From positions 89,238,001 to 89,302,000 of the forward strand of contig CM075345.1 of assembly GCA_037693485.1 (NCBI GenBank): DNA of 64,000 bases, in the 5' to 3' direction. This stretch comes from Kitagawia praeruptora (Eukaryota > Streptophyta > Magnoliopsida > Apiales > Apiaceae). A program made the position numbers and the translations under genes. Positions 1-11,744 of this stretch are shown in pieces. Within the stretch, counting starts at the first letter, position 1, and every line of letters begins with the position of its first letter. Below the pieces are notes generated by a model that made no database searches, had not been told where the DNA came from, and worked only from the letters and a program-made list of their open reading frames with translations.

Positions 1-2208
1 TTTTTTTTTTATGATTTGGCAAAGTTGGCAACTTGATTAGCAACTCCAATTGGAGATGCTCTTAGACTTTACTAAAATCAATTCATGTACATATAACCTG
101 GAAGTTTGGAATGCCTATCCTGGAACTTCACTGTTTAAAGGAGACTTTAGTGAGCATATGTGCTTGCTTGTGATATCTGCTCATTTTTGTTTTTCTGACC
201 TATAGACATTTAACATGAAAATGTGTGCTTGCTTGTCTTATACCAACTAGTCTAACACCTGGGTGCTTATACTCTATTTTACTCACATATGTTTTATGCC
301 AAGTAGTCTATTTTGAATCTGTATGAATTAGGAATAAAACTCATCTATCCTCAGGCACAAAGCGTAAGTGTATATATAGATGAAAAGCATGCTAAGGGTC
401 TTAGTTCCATCCTCTAGCTGCAAGCCTCATGTTCATATGCCTACCTGTTTCTATACTTTTACATTTATTTCTGTGCTTTTTAGTTAGTATGAAAGTTTAG
501 AAAACATGATGGTGGAAGTATCAAATGAGGTTCTCTTGCTTAAAAATGATAATTCTTATGTGATGTGAAATGGTACAACATGTCTAGTTTGATTGTTGCT
601 TTTACGGATGAATTAACTTGAAAATTTGAACATGATCTATGCTCCTACATGCTGCTCGTATATGCTTCCTGACTAGTCATATTTATATATGAATTAAGTG
701 GTACAAGTTTTAATTGATCTTGATGTTATGTGCTATATTGAATTGCTTCTGCCATGCCCTCAGGTACATGTATTTCACTATAACCTAACTGTTGTCTGAA
801 CTCCTTTCAATGACTATACTGATTGGTATGAACTATATATGAATTACTAGGCAAGGGTGATGGATATTCATAAACAGTAGGGTACATTGGAATGTGGAAA
901 TCAAATTCAGAATAAATGGATCCCAACTGATTGTGAAAGCACTTCTTTGTTTGATATGTACCATACTGTCATGCTATTTCCTGCTATTTTTTCATGTTGG
1001 TAAACTTGGTATTCTTGCTATAAAAATGCTGTTGGTTGATCTGCTTTGTGTGCTCTATGTGTTGGAAGTTACTGTCACTATGCTTATATCTAATGGACTG
1101 ATCTACTTTTGTTATAACTGATTGTGATGTATATTACTGGTGTCGGAACCTTCTGATATGTTTACGTACTGTTTGTATGTTAGTTTCATGGTCTAGAACT
1201 TAAACTCTTTACATTTTTGGTGGTTGACTTTAATGTTTGTATTTTGGCTCACCTTGAATTCAATAATTGCTTGCACTTCTGCTGGTATGTAACTTAAGAC
1301 ATCCCTATGAACTATGGAAAATATACATGTTTTGTCAAGACATATGAACAGATATAAGAAGAATTTGCATTGTACTTGGTCCTTTCAAGTATCGAGCTTG
1401 CAATTCTTCTGCTTAAACTGATCTCTGGACAAAGGTAAGCTCTGCAGAACTGGTATTACATAAATAAGATACTCCTCATTACAACATTTTTTTTCTGACC
1501 TGTTGGTAATGCACAGACCTTCTATAAATTGTAACTGCCATGTTAATTTTACATAATGCTATTATGTCTCAGATTTCATGTATCTGCAGCATTCCTCAGT
1601 TCTTTCCAAGCTATTTAGAAACACTGTCATGATCATCTAGATTGTATTAACATTAGTTGATGTACAAGTTATAAAATGCCTCTAGAAGTGTTTATGTAAA
1701 GGATGATGTAAAATGTCCAGGTTAGCAGGCTGGTTATAATTTTAATTAGAATGTATTAGCGTTTATCCATGTAAATATTGTGTCTTGTAATTAACATTGG
1801 TTTATGTTGTATAACAATTACTGTATTAACAACATTTGCTTTGCTCGACTGTAATGACATCCAGCAATTGACTTTAATTACTTATAGTCAATAGAAAATA
1901 AGGTTGATGTAAAATGTCTAGATATGCAGGATGATGGTATTATATTCTAGAAAGTAATAGCAATAGATATGTAATTTATTCCCAGAATTGTATCTAGACA
2001 AGCTTTGTAACATGATATAGCTCTTGATTATAAGTTGTTGAGTTAAAGATCCTGTGATTTATCATGCATGTATCTTATGTTTGGACTTTATTTAAGTTGG
2101 TCACAAGTAGGAAAATTGATTTAAACAAAGTTGCTTACCAGGATCCTTAGTAGCTCATGTACCGTACATGCATGTTATACTTGAGCTGTTCTTATATTAG
2201 CTTGTTTT
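1..2208. other. Unassigned AT-rich non-coding DNA
   Basis: About 2.2 kb with no reading frame that I can tie to a protein family. The text resembles plant intron or UTR sequence: T-rich, with scattered ATG and TGTA words and a few possible GT/AG splice sites (for example near 1435). A 75-codon open frame at 894-1121 is hydrophobic and Leu/Cys-rich, with no recognisable motif, so I read it as chance. The stretch could be the 3' end or a long intron of a gene lying left of the window. No terminal repeats or target duplications were found. Confidence 0.4.
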
Positions 2209-3687
2209 TCATGGGTCCCGGTTTGTCAGGGACCGGTTATTTAACAATCACTTTCTAAGCCGTTGGATCAACGATCCAACGGCTGAGATTAAAAAAAAAA
2301 AAATTAAGTTTAAGTGTATTTAACTGTAAAAATATCAGGTGGTTTGAATGATCCACCTACGATTATATATATTGAAGAAAATCTTTATGATATTTTTATA
2401 AATAGGGTCTTGCTTAAATAAGAATCCCGAGAGATGAGATCTAATTTTAACCACACATTTTTTAGATTTAAACTATGAAAGGATATCTTCGATATAATAT
2501 TTATTTTGGTATTTGTACGATTTAACATAAAATTTAAATACACGTAGAATCCTCTCCACTAGGTCACTTATTTAATTGATTCGGTCAAAAGTCAAATGGT
2601 CAATTCTAGCAAAATTTATCATCCTATTTTAAATTATAAAGAGATATTCCAATTTGCTGAAAAATCAAAATATATTTTACGGAATATATCTCTACACCAA
2701 GGCAATAAGATCGAAAAAGAAATATCTGGGTTTGATATTTTTTAGATCTCCATTACGACATTAATAAGGCGACAAGCTCGAACAAAGAATATTCGAGATT
2801 TAATATTCTTTAGAGAACTCGTGCTACATTTAAAAATGATTCGTTTTATTCGAAAAAGAATTCTGTCTTCGCACTTAAAATGTTTTCACATATTACAAAA
2901 GATTTCTTATACTCAAGTATATTAATATTCAGTGAAAGAATATTAATACTTATCCTTATCTCGTGCCAGAAAGATTTAAAGTAATTTTTCTCCCATTTCG
3001 TAATTATATCATATTTCGGAGAAAATTATTTTAATCGCTCAAAAATATTTCCTACTCTCTCTAAATATTTTACATATTAGGAAATATACTCTAAGTATTT
3101 ATTCTAGTCAAAACATTGGTCAAAAGATTTATCTATTTCAAGAAAGGACCAATCGTATTTTATTCGGAACCGAAAGCTGATTTAATCGTCTTAAATCCAA
3201 ATAAAATACTTCCACTTGCTAGAATGACTTGAAACTTAAGATTGATCATTTAAATACTATTTTGTATGCATGGTTAAAGTTTCGTAATTTTTCGGGAATT
3301 TTGGTCAGAGCACGTAAACCGAGGTAATTAGTCAACAGTTGACCATATTTGACCAAGTCAACCTTGACCAAAATTGACCAAACTTTCCAGAATATTATTT
3401 TATAATATTTCCAAGTGTTCCATAATTTTAGAATTATTTTTTGAGTGTTTTTCGTATTTATCGGGTATTTAATTAACGATATTTGGTTCGTATTTATTCG
3501 TTAATTAAAACTAATGGTATATTATATTATAAATTCAAAAGGGTGCTGGGATATTTAGTTCATCCACTTGCAAAGCTACTTACATGTTGACAATCCAAGT
3601 GAAAGCCAAGTCACCAATCCAAGTGAAATCAATCTCAACCACTCCCTTACATCTAAATCTCCACCATTCATTCCACCCAACTCTCTC

Positions 3688-3695
3688 TATAAATA
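3688..3695 (+). promoter_or_regulatory. TATA box inside the LTR-like block
   Basis: TATAAATA lies in a CT-rich context and is followed about 30 bp later by CA-rich, leader-like sequence and CT-rich runs. This matches a pol II core promoter and supports reading the surrounding 3.3 kb as an LTR with U3 on the left and R/U5 on the right. Activity is not known. Confidence 0.45.
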
Positions 3696-4164
3696 AATCC
3701 CCTCATCCACCCATTTCAAACACAAGCTAAGAACCATAGAATTGTTGGGATTTTTGAAGTAGACTCTCTCTCTCAATATTCAAACACTCTCTTCATCTAC
3801 TTTATCTCAAAAACCTTTTCTCTCTTAAATATATATCTATATACTCAAGATTTTTGTTCACCAAGCTTAGTTCCACCCAACCAAGCTTTATCCCGCCAAG
3901 CAAGCTCATCTACTACCACTTTCGGCCTCCCGAAGGGCTGCCCAAGTTCGACCAAGTGCCAAAATCCGGCCGAACCTCCGGGGAATTTTTCCGGCGAACT
4001 TTTCCGATCGTTTTCCAAAGGTGGTAAGTTTTAGCTTCGTCTTTGTGTCTTAACCGACCATATTTATATTTGAGATTTGTTCTTAACTTCTATACTTCAT
4101 CTTAATCTTTATACTTGGATCTATAAGATTCCAAAGATCTCTTTATAAAAGAGAAAGAAATTAT

Positions 4165-4860
4165 CCGACATACGTCAAGGTTGTAATGATTAAGTATTTT
4201 TACGGATTCCCAACTAGCATCTTTAGTGCTCCGTGGGATATTCTTTAAAGAAATACTTCGTTCAACAAATACTTCTTATAGCACAAGTTTAACCACTTGT
4301 TTATCGCACTTACTTTTTATTTTTAGTGGCTTTAACTAATCGAGTGCAAGAAGTAAAATAAGAGTATACTTTGACATCGTATTTAGTCAAAAGAAAGTAT
4401 ACATCTTAAAAGCCTTAAGCATATTAGCTTAAAGGACTTTACAAATTATCAAACTCTGAGATCTATATTTTTCTCATCTTACCGGAGTATTGATATTTGA
4501 CATAAGTCAAGTTGTAACGAAAAGTATTTATACGAATTCCCAACTAGCATCTACAGTGCTCCGTGGGTTATTCTTGAAAGATACTTTGTACAACATAAAC
4601 TTCTAATAAGCACAATCTTAGCCACTTGTTTTATTGCATTTAGGTTTTGTATTTGTATTGGCTCGTGCAAGAAGTTATACGCATACCTTAACACTATATT
4701 AGTCTAAGAAAGGTATACATATCGAAGCCTTAAAGCACTATATCTTTTAATAAGGTTTTCTAATATTACTCCAACCATATTTATATTTATTTGGAGTAAT
4801 CAAAAGTATACTTTGATTATAATTAATATCAAAGAAAGTATACTTAAGTCATAACAATAT
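4165..4860 (+). repeat. Diverged tandem duplication inside the LTR-like block (about 331-bp unit)
   Basis: Two long direct copies start near 4165 and 4496. Shared landmarks in the same order are CCCAACTAGCATCT, GTGCTCCGTGGG, CCACTTGTTT, GTGCAAGAAGT and AAGTATACAT or AGGTATACAT. A third, partial copy of the AAAGTATACTT segment lies at about 4790-4850. The copies differ at many positions, so the duplication is old. Confidence 0.75.
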
Positions 4861-5599
4861 AACTTAATATTCTTATACTAATATTAAAGTTACATCTTTG
4901 GACCTAGTACCGTAACATACTAGTCCAACATATATATATCTTTAACTATATTTGTTTCGTAGATATTGTTTGTCTAACTTTTGTAGTGAGGTGAAGTTGA
5001 AGTGAGGTGATTCTCGTTCTAAGACTCAAGTCCTAGACGTACTAACGGGGAGTTAGTAGTCTTCGCACCGTGAAGAAGAGGAAAGACCCGAGACCGACAA
5101 AAGCCAAGAATCAATAATCTACACCAAAGTATCTACATCAACTTTGAATAAATAGCGGGGAGTTATTGTCTAAGATAAGTTGTGTAGGTCTACAACGACT
5201 TTGAGGTGGTGACAGGTAGTTACGCACCAAGACGAGTCTTGTATTTATTTGCATTTATTTTGAGGTGGTAACGGGTAGTTACGCACAAAGACAAATATTT
5301 GAAAGGTTGTAAAGGCTTCTCCGCCGGGTGAGCGAATCCATTAAGGGTTGCGTCATCGCAAACCAGGATAAAATTTCCTGCGTGATATTTTCTTTACTTG
5401 TCGTTTATTTCCACACTTATAAACTGCTAACGACTCGGTAAAATATTTTAAAAAGGGAAAAATATTTTAAAAAATGCCATAATAATTTTTAATTGGTAAT
5501 TAAGCTATTCAACCCCCCTTCTAGCTTAATATAGCCCTCATACGGGACCTAACAAACTAAATCCTAACCTCACAATTAATATTTAATTTTTTTTTATTC

Positions 5600-6045
5600 T
5601 TCATTTAATTCACCATCATCTTCCATCATCTTCTTCCTGCTCCGGTCACCAACTCCGGTCACCATCTTCGACGATCAATTCCGGCCAACCCATAAAATCG
5701 CCACCGGTAAACAGAAAATCATCGCACTGCCGCTACCTCCAGGCCGCCACCACCAATAAAAATCACCGACTGTAAACAAAAGTCACCGCACTCCGCCACC
5801 TCGGACCACCGCACTGTCGCCGCCACAAAAAAAATCACCGCCTGCGTATAGAAATCACCGTGACCAAAACCACCCAAACCACCACATCGTCACCACCACC
5901 TCCGGCCATCACCAACAAATCACCACCGACAACCCGGAAATTACCAAAAATTCCACCAAAATCACTACCAATCACCAAATTCCAAACGAAAAATCATAAA
6001 AAGAAAAAAAAATAAAACCGCACCACCACCATCATGTACTGAATT
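5600..6045. repeat. CCA/CCG-rich low-complexity stretch
   Basis: A run of CACC, CCGCC and CCACCACC words stands out from the AT-rich surroundings. It resembles the leader or terminal sequences of MULE-like elements in plants, such as the CCACC-rich arm at 33480-33560 in this window. No element ends could be set around it. Stops interrupt the frames, so it is not treated as a protein gene. Confidence 0.4.
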
Positions 6046-7204
6046 ACTATATGCACTACTCTACTACTGCAATCGATAGATACAAAATATATACAATATT
6101 TATATATACTGTCTGAAATTTTTAGGAGTGTGATAGGGTTCATAAGGAAAAATCAACAACCAGGACTTGAACAGAATTTTTAGGAGTGTGAATACTGTCT
6201 GAAATTGAGATGTGAGACTACACATTTGCTGCATATATTGCAGAGGTTTATATACTGTAGTCCATATTGAGTGTTTAGTTTGGACCAAATAACCGTCAAC
6301 GAGTATATTGGACCAATGGATAATATTAAGTGAGTATACTGGACATTATTTCATACAAATATAAATTTTACTTCAATTTATTTTAATGTATTATCATCAT
6401 TTTTACTTGATTACATTAGTGTAAGTATATTTTAACTTGATTATGTATATCGATTTTATCTAATTACTCAAGTGATAATTGATATATAGTTCAAAATTTA
6501 AATATCATATCATTCAATTCAATTATAAATTTTATTAACCTAAATATCTTTAAATTCACATTCTTTTATTTACAAAAACTCGAACAGGTAAAAAGATTAC
6601 GTAAAAATAGTTGAATATAGTAAGTCACATAGAAATTGCTACGTTAGATGATGCAATTTGTACACTAATAGCATATAAAATTTGAAACATTATATACTAA
6701 ATGTAAATAAATAAATTTACAAAATAAAAATATTAATGTAATCCTTTTTTTAAAATATGTAATCATGTTTTTAAAGGACCAATTTCAATTTCATAATATT
6801 TTGTGTATCTGCTTATTCTTACGCAATATTTTTTCAAGTATAATTAGATTTGCAAAAGAATCATTAAAAAAATTAATTTTAAGGCATAGATAAATTTTAT
6901 AACTTGCAAAGTAAATTAAAAAAAGAGATCAAAATAGAAATAACGTGTGGAATTTTTGGGCATACTAATGATGAATTTCATAATTTGATCAAAATTAGCA
7001 TATAGCAAAGTGGTTGAGATTATCACTTCTAATTTTAAAGTTATCGGTTCAACTCCCAACATCAACTTCAATTTTTTTTAAAAAAAATAAATATATTATG
7101 ACATCTTTATAATTATGTGATAAATAAGGATATATTGGTAATTTCATGGACATTGTTTTGGCTTGATATTAATAAGGGGACTAATCATAGCTTGCCGCAT
7201 TATC
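6046..7204. other. AT-rich intergenic DNA, no gene seen
   Basis: Strongly AT-rich, with short direct duplications, for example TTTTTAGGAGTGTGA at about 6116 and again at about 6177, near two copies of ACTGTCTGAAATT. A tRNA-like stretch at about 7008-7068 is discussed among the rejected items. No protein family is recognised. Confidence 0.5.
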
Positions 7205-7217
7205 AAGATCATTTTTA

Positions 7218-7405
7218 AACCCACCACGGGTGTCCTAGTTGGTTGAGCCGTGACTTTAGGGGCTTACCACCCCAAGGTCATAGGTTCGATTCCTGGGAGG
7301 CGCGGAAGTAAGTGAACTGCCATATTCGGTGGGTACGAGTGTACTAGTAGTCCTCCGGATTAGTAAAGGTGCGCGAAAAATGGCCCGAACATCGGATTAT
7401 AAAAA
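7218..7405 (+). mobile_element. tRNA-derived SINE with target-site duplication
   Basis: A 188-bp insertion flanked by the 13-bp direct repeat AAGATCATTTTTA (7205-7217 and 7406-7418). Its 5' part has a pol III box A (CCTAGTTGGTTGAG, about 7234) and box B (GGTTCGATTCC, about 7283), as in tRNA-derived SINEs. It ends in an A-rich tail just before the right repeat. Perfect flanking repeats suggest a fairly recent copy. Confidence 0.85.
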
Positions 7406-7607
7406 AAGATCATTTTTATTGAATTGATTCAGATACTTTTAAGCGGATCCCTTAGACCATTTTCACGAGTTTGATACGAGGATCTAAATGTTGAGATGAA
7501 TGTCATCTATGATGATTACTATATAAATATTATGAATGGTATGATATTAAAGTTAAAAGGAATAAAATGTTTAAATTTCATGTTACAGTATTAGATAGAC
7601 ATGGGAT

Positions 7608-8191
7608 ATAAAAGCATAAAAAAAGAGGCAACATACTCTCTCTCCATTCTAACCCTAGCCTTCGTTAAAGAATTTTGAAGGGACTTCCATCAATTTTCAT
7701 CGATGGAAAGCCCCAATTTCTTTTCGTTTTTTCCTGCTTTCATATCTTGTTTCCTTCAATAAACCTCCTAATTTATTTGGGTTTCAATAAGTTCCCAATT
7801 TATTTGGGTTGTGTTAGTTTCTATTTGTGAGAGTTGGGTTTTTGTATTGATTAGATTTTGGTATTTTCCATGATCGCGGTTATAGATCAACAAGATTTTC
7901 ATTTTTTTGATTCAGAGATGAAAATTCTTATGGATCACATCTATGGTCGATAGCTCAAACAAGATCCAGATGGAGGTCACAAGAAAATTATTTAACAAAT
8001 ACATATAAATCTCCAGATGGATGCGATGAAGAGGGTACTTGTGAATATATCATCTTCAACAAATCACATGACTATGTCTCAAAAAATGGATTAATCAGCT
8101 ATTGTTTCAGTTTACGTTTGATTCGACTTGACTATGTTTGTAGAAGTCGTACGACTTATCATTAATGAATTAAGTTTTATTCAAAAAAAAG
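7608..8191 (+). mobile_element. Retroposed sequence with A-rich tail and 15-bp target duplication
   Basis: The insertion is flanked by AGATAGACATGGGAT (7593-7607) and AGATAGGCATGGGAT (8192-8206), one mismatch in 15. It starts with an A-rich stretch and then leader-like CTCTCTC text and ends in an A-run preceded by TTTTATTC. This is what L1-type machinery leaves: a short LINE derivative, a SINE or a processed transcript. No open frame survives and I do not recognise the source. Confidence 0.7.
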
Positions 8192-8260
8192 AGATAGGCA
8201 TGGGATGAATTTCGGTATAAAAAATTTCATACACACTATAAATTTACAATTTTTTTTATA

Positions 8261-8566
8261 GGGAAATGCTAACTATAGCCCTAAGGGCTATGGTTAAGCA
8301 TTAAATATTCTTATGTTTTCAACATTTAGTCTTAGTTATTTAATTAATTTTTGGTTTTCCAACACTAATTTAATTTTCCAAGTAATAATAGTGGACCCCC
8401 ATGTATTCACATTAATTTCCATTAATAAAAATTTCCAAATTGCTAAATAATCATATTGAGATAGGTGCAAAATTGATGAATTCCGTGCAAAATTGACATA
8501 TTAAATGCATTTATCCACTTACATTCATTCTTAACCATAGCCTAAGGGCTATGTTTAACATTACTC
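8261..8566. mobile_element. Mutator-type MITE with 9-bp target duplication
   Basis: A 306-bp element with imperfect inverted ends of about 40 bp. The left arm contains TAGCCCTAAGGGCTATGG and the right arm contains CCATAGCCTAAGGGCTATG. It is flanked by the 9-bp repeat TTTTTTATA (8252-8260 and 8567-8575). A 9-bp duplication with long inverted ends is the mark of the Mutator/MULE superfamily. It has no coding capacity. Confidence 0.8.
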
Positions 8567-8617
8567 TTTTTTATATTTAAAACATATATAATTTGAATTT
8601 AACATCATTTATTAAAA

Positions 8618-11595
8618 CTAGTATGTTTGCCCGCTCCGCATGGGCACCAAAATTTTATTTTTTTTAAAATTAATCTTTTTTAGTTCTAAAATGTTGTTCA
8701 TCTTACATATATATTGTGTATAAAATTGCACAACTTTTCGATCTAGACTTGTAAGTTAGATTGAATCGGGTTTATTTGTCCAAGATTTGGACCGGATCCT
8801 GGTCTCTGATCCCCAACATTAAAAAAATTCAATTTCCGGTCGAGTCTAGTCTAAATACATTTTACCACTATTTTTTTAGATTATCTTTTAATAATTGGAA
8901 GTTTTAGTAACTTAAAATTTATAGTTTTATATTTATAAAAAGTAATATTTATTAATTTAAACTACTATTATTCAAAATATTATTTAAATGAGATATTATA
9001 TTTTAAGTATAATTACTTCTCGGCATCGCCTTCGACGATACCTCGACTTTTAAAAAAATATAAAAGTACAAAGATTACCTCTAAACTGTAAATATTTTAG
9101 GAATGAAAGCACAATAGTGATCCCAAAATTAGCTCTAAATTGTAAATATTTTATATTTTATATAATATTTAATTACCAAAAAACTTAAAATTTTATTTTA
9201 TTGGTCTCCTTTTTAATTAAAATATATATGAATAAAACGAAGCAAAATAAATTATATTTTGAATGTTGTATTTTAAAGTGAACTACAAAGAAGGGATTCT
9301 ACTCTACCACTTTTTTGCTTCATGCATTTCATTCCATGCTTCTGTAATCTCATCAACATTGAACCTCAATCCTGAATTTAAATTAAATGTTCAGAACAGC
9401 CAAGCCCTCATTCTTGGCAACTGCATAATACCAAGAGAGTTTTGCACGTTCAAACTGCTACAACCCTAGAGCTAGAACTCCTTCATAAAAATCAGGTTTG
9501 ATTCTTAGTGCTTCTTAATATCTCTTTCCTGCTTTTGAGAATTCATCTTGTGTCCAATTATATGCATTTTTCACATGTACAAATGCAGATTCTTTTGAGT
9601 CTTCTTCAGTAAAGTACACCCTCTTCCTTGCCCTGGACATGTGAACATTCCCCCAATTGAACATGGCTAGAGAGGCCATCTCTTGGAACTTCTCTGATGC
9701 AGTGTCGAAAATTCATTGGGCTTCTTCACTTGTAACTGTTTCCTCCATAGCCTCTGTATACACCTTCATTCCAAACTCATGGAGATCCAAATATGCATCA
9801 GAACTGAATTCGACATAGTTCTTGAACATCTCAGAAAACTGCACAATCCAGTCATCAATGCAAGACTGTCTTCCTCTAACTTCCTTACCTATTGCAACAT
9901 CTCCACTGACAGTAATATCTTTGTGGTTTGTATGTTACTTGTGCGTCTTTTCGCAATTCTCAACCTTCTCAAATAACTGATCTTGATCTGGACTAACATC
10001 CACTATAAACAGTCTGAGAGAACCCTGTTCAGCAGCTGCTTCAGCCCACTTCAGTTATGCGCATGATTCAGATCCTACATAAAAAGAGAATGGAAAGCGC
10101 ATGATTTAAATTTGAATTGGAACCGGATAGTATGTATTTGGAAAAAGTGTTACTTACAATGATCATGGCACATCCATTAATAAACCAATCAATCTTTTCA
10201 CACCTGTATTTGAGTGGCGACAAACACATGTATAAAAAATTTCATTGTAAATCACCAATTAATAGTAAACATAAATAACTTGATAGTAAATAATCTGACC
10301 TACAAAAAAATAGTAAAAACATAACTTGAATCAAAAAATACATCATATATATCATGTATACAAAATCAACACAAAACATACTATTTCTGAAAGCCAAAAG
10401 AAGAACTTCAATCAAACAATTAGGTTGCAAAAACAAATAAATACAGAATTGAAAAAATCATCCATATAAATTATGAAAAATACGATAGACCCGTCAAATA
10501 TTAAAGTCATATCTCCAAATTATCAATTCTTTCTTTACATGTTCTTGATTTTCAGAACCGCATTCTCAATATCAACAATAACATGTCCTGCACTTTAAAT
10601 GATCAATTACTCATAAATTTCGTCTTATTGTTCAGTTTCCCTAAATAGTCAATTTTATGTAATAACAATCATTGATGGTAAAAGAAACAATTATGCATAC
10701 AAATGGTTCTGGTAATAAATTAAAAACTGTAATATCTCCTTTCTTTTAACCCATTTCCCGGATTGCTGTTTAACCTCATTACAAACATATCTCACTCTTA
10801 TAATTTCATTAGATATCATATAAAAAGACTTTTTCTTTCAAAATTTAATCTAAAAAATACATAATAATGATATCAAACTTTCGAACATATGTAAGTGATG
10901 AGCCACAAAGACTGCTTCAAATTTCTATAAAAAAAATCCATGTATCAATATTCTTTGTGGCATATTAACAAACATATACATGTATCAAAACGAAAAATTG
11001 CATCATAAAATTTAATTAAAAAATCGCAACAGCAAACCATGAGAAATTAGAAAGGAAACAACAACTTGATGTATAAATACATACCTTATTTCATTGATAA
11101 TCTGATAATGCAAGAAATTGCCTTCAAATGTCTTTATCCAATTGAAGAGCATTGTTTTGTGATCATATTGGCAAGGAAGAACATCTGAAAAAAGGAAAAG
11201 AATTTAGAAGATGCACGGTTATATTAACCTAAAAGTTGATGATGAATTAAAGATTTAAATCTTATCAAACATGGATAATTAAAAGTGAGAGGATTCAAAT
11301 TAATTTATCAAACTAAGATTTAGAAAATAAAAAGCTAGAGGAAAGAGGAGTACTGCAAGATCTTGTATTTTGAAATTTGTGAATTCAAATTCAATTGGGG
11401 AAAAGTATAAGTTTCTCAAAGAAGCTTGCAGCAGCGGTATAAAATAGATAAAAAAAAAATGACACGCGTATGGTTGTAATGAAATAGCAGTATTAGTCAA
11501 CGTAGTCAAGTGGCATAAACATGTAAATACGAAGAATACAGAAGGATAGTTTGGTAATTTGATACTAAAAAACGCAACAGCTTATATAATATAGA
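8618..11595 (-). mobile_element. Non-autonomous Helitron (minus strand) carrying a host gene fragment
   Basis: Read on the minus strand it begins TCTATATTATATAAG at about 11595 and ends in a GC-rich hairpin (GCCCATGCGG/AGCGGGC) followed by CTAG at 8618-8621. These are the TC...CTAR ends of Helitrons, inserted between A (8617) and T (11596) without a target duplication. The exact 5' end is blurred by a GATA run to 11607. No Rep/helicase frame is present. It carries the broken PHOX-like fragment described separately, in the same direction. Confidence 0.8.
9296..10074 (-). pseudogene. Captured fragment of a PHOX/CLMP1-type PB1-TPR protein gene
   Basis: Minus-strand translation runs from about 10074 to 9296, mostly in one frame, and matches the region after the PB1 domain in plant PHOX1-4/CLMP1 proteins (TPR plus PB1, chaperone- or cytoskeleton-linked). 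Recognisable words are KWAEAAAEQGSLRL, SCIDDWIVQF, YLDLHEFGMKVY, FNWGNVHMSRARKRV and IKPDFYEG. The frame is broken by in-frame stops: TGA near 9715 after EEAQ, TAA after KAGKRY, TAG after LALGL, and more upstream. A splice acceptor-like TAG at about 10075 precedes it, so intron-bearing genomic DNA was taken up. Both ends of the normal protein (TPR and PB1 domains) are missing. It lies inside the Helitron, so this is transposon-mediated capture followed by decay. The family match is from memory of the conserved words. Confidence 0.8.
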
Positions 11596-11671
11596 TAGAT
11601 AGATAGATATATACAGTAGGGTGTTCACGGTTTGGCCAAATAAATTAACAAACACGTGCATCGCATCGTTT

Positions 11672-11704
<33 letters not shown>

Positions 11705-11744
11705 ACGTGCATCGCAAGAGGTGAAAAAAAAGGACATCCACATT
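11596..11744. repeat. Short spacer with GATA repeats and a poly-A run
   Basis: Between the Helitron 5' end and the hAT element there is a (GATA) run, unique sequence, and an A-run of about 31 bases (about 11672-11702). The A-run is flanked by two copies of ACACGTGCATCGCA (about 11653 and 11703). The flanking repeat plus A-run hints at a very small retroposition or slippage event. Confidence 0.5.

Larger units (their letters stand above)
2209..5554 (+). mobile_element. Long LTR-like block, probable solo LTR of a copia-type element
   Basis: The right edge has the classic end of many plant copia LTRs: a CCCCCC-containing stretch followed by CGGGACCTAACA at 5543-5554. Near the left edge, around 2212-2222, GGGTCCCGG looks like the inverted counterpart, and the hairpin word CCGTTGGATC/GATCCAACGG follows, as is common just inside such LTRs. 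A TATA box with a leader-like region sits in the middle. No primer-binding site follows 5554 and no gag-pol is seen, so a solo LTR is the simplest reading. No target duplication was recognised, the left edge is uncertain, and 3.3 kb is long for a copia LTR. Another long-LTR family is possible. Confidence 0.5.

Noticed and set aside
7008..7072. tRNA-like stretch (AAAGTGGTTGAG ... GGTTCAACTCCC)
   Set aside because: It has box A- and B-like words but no pairing acceptor stem and no clear anticodon arm. Most likely a decayed SINE head, and too weak to annotate as a gene.
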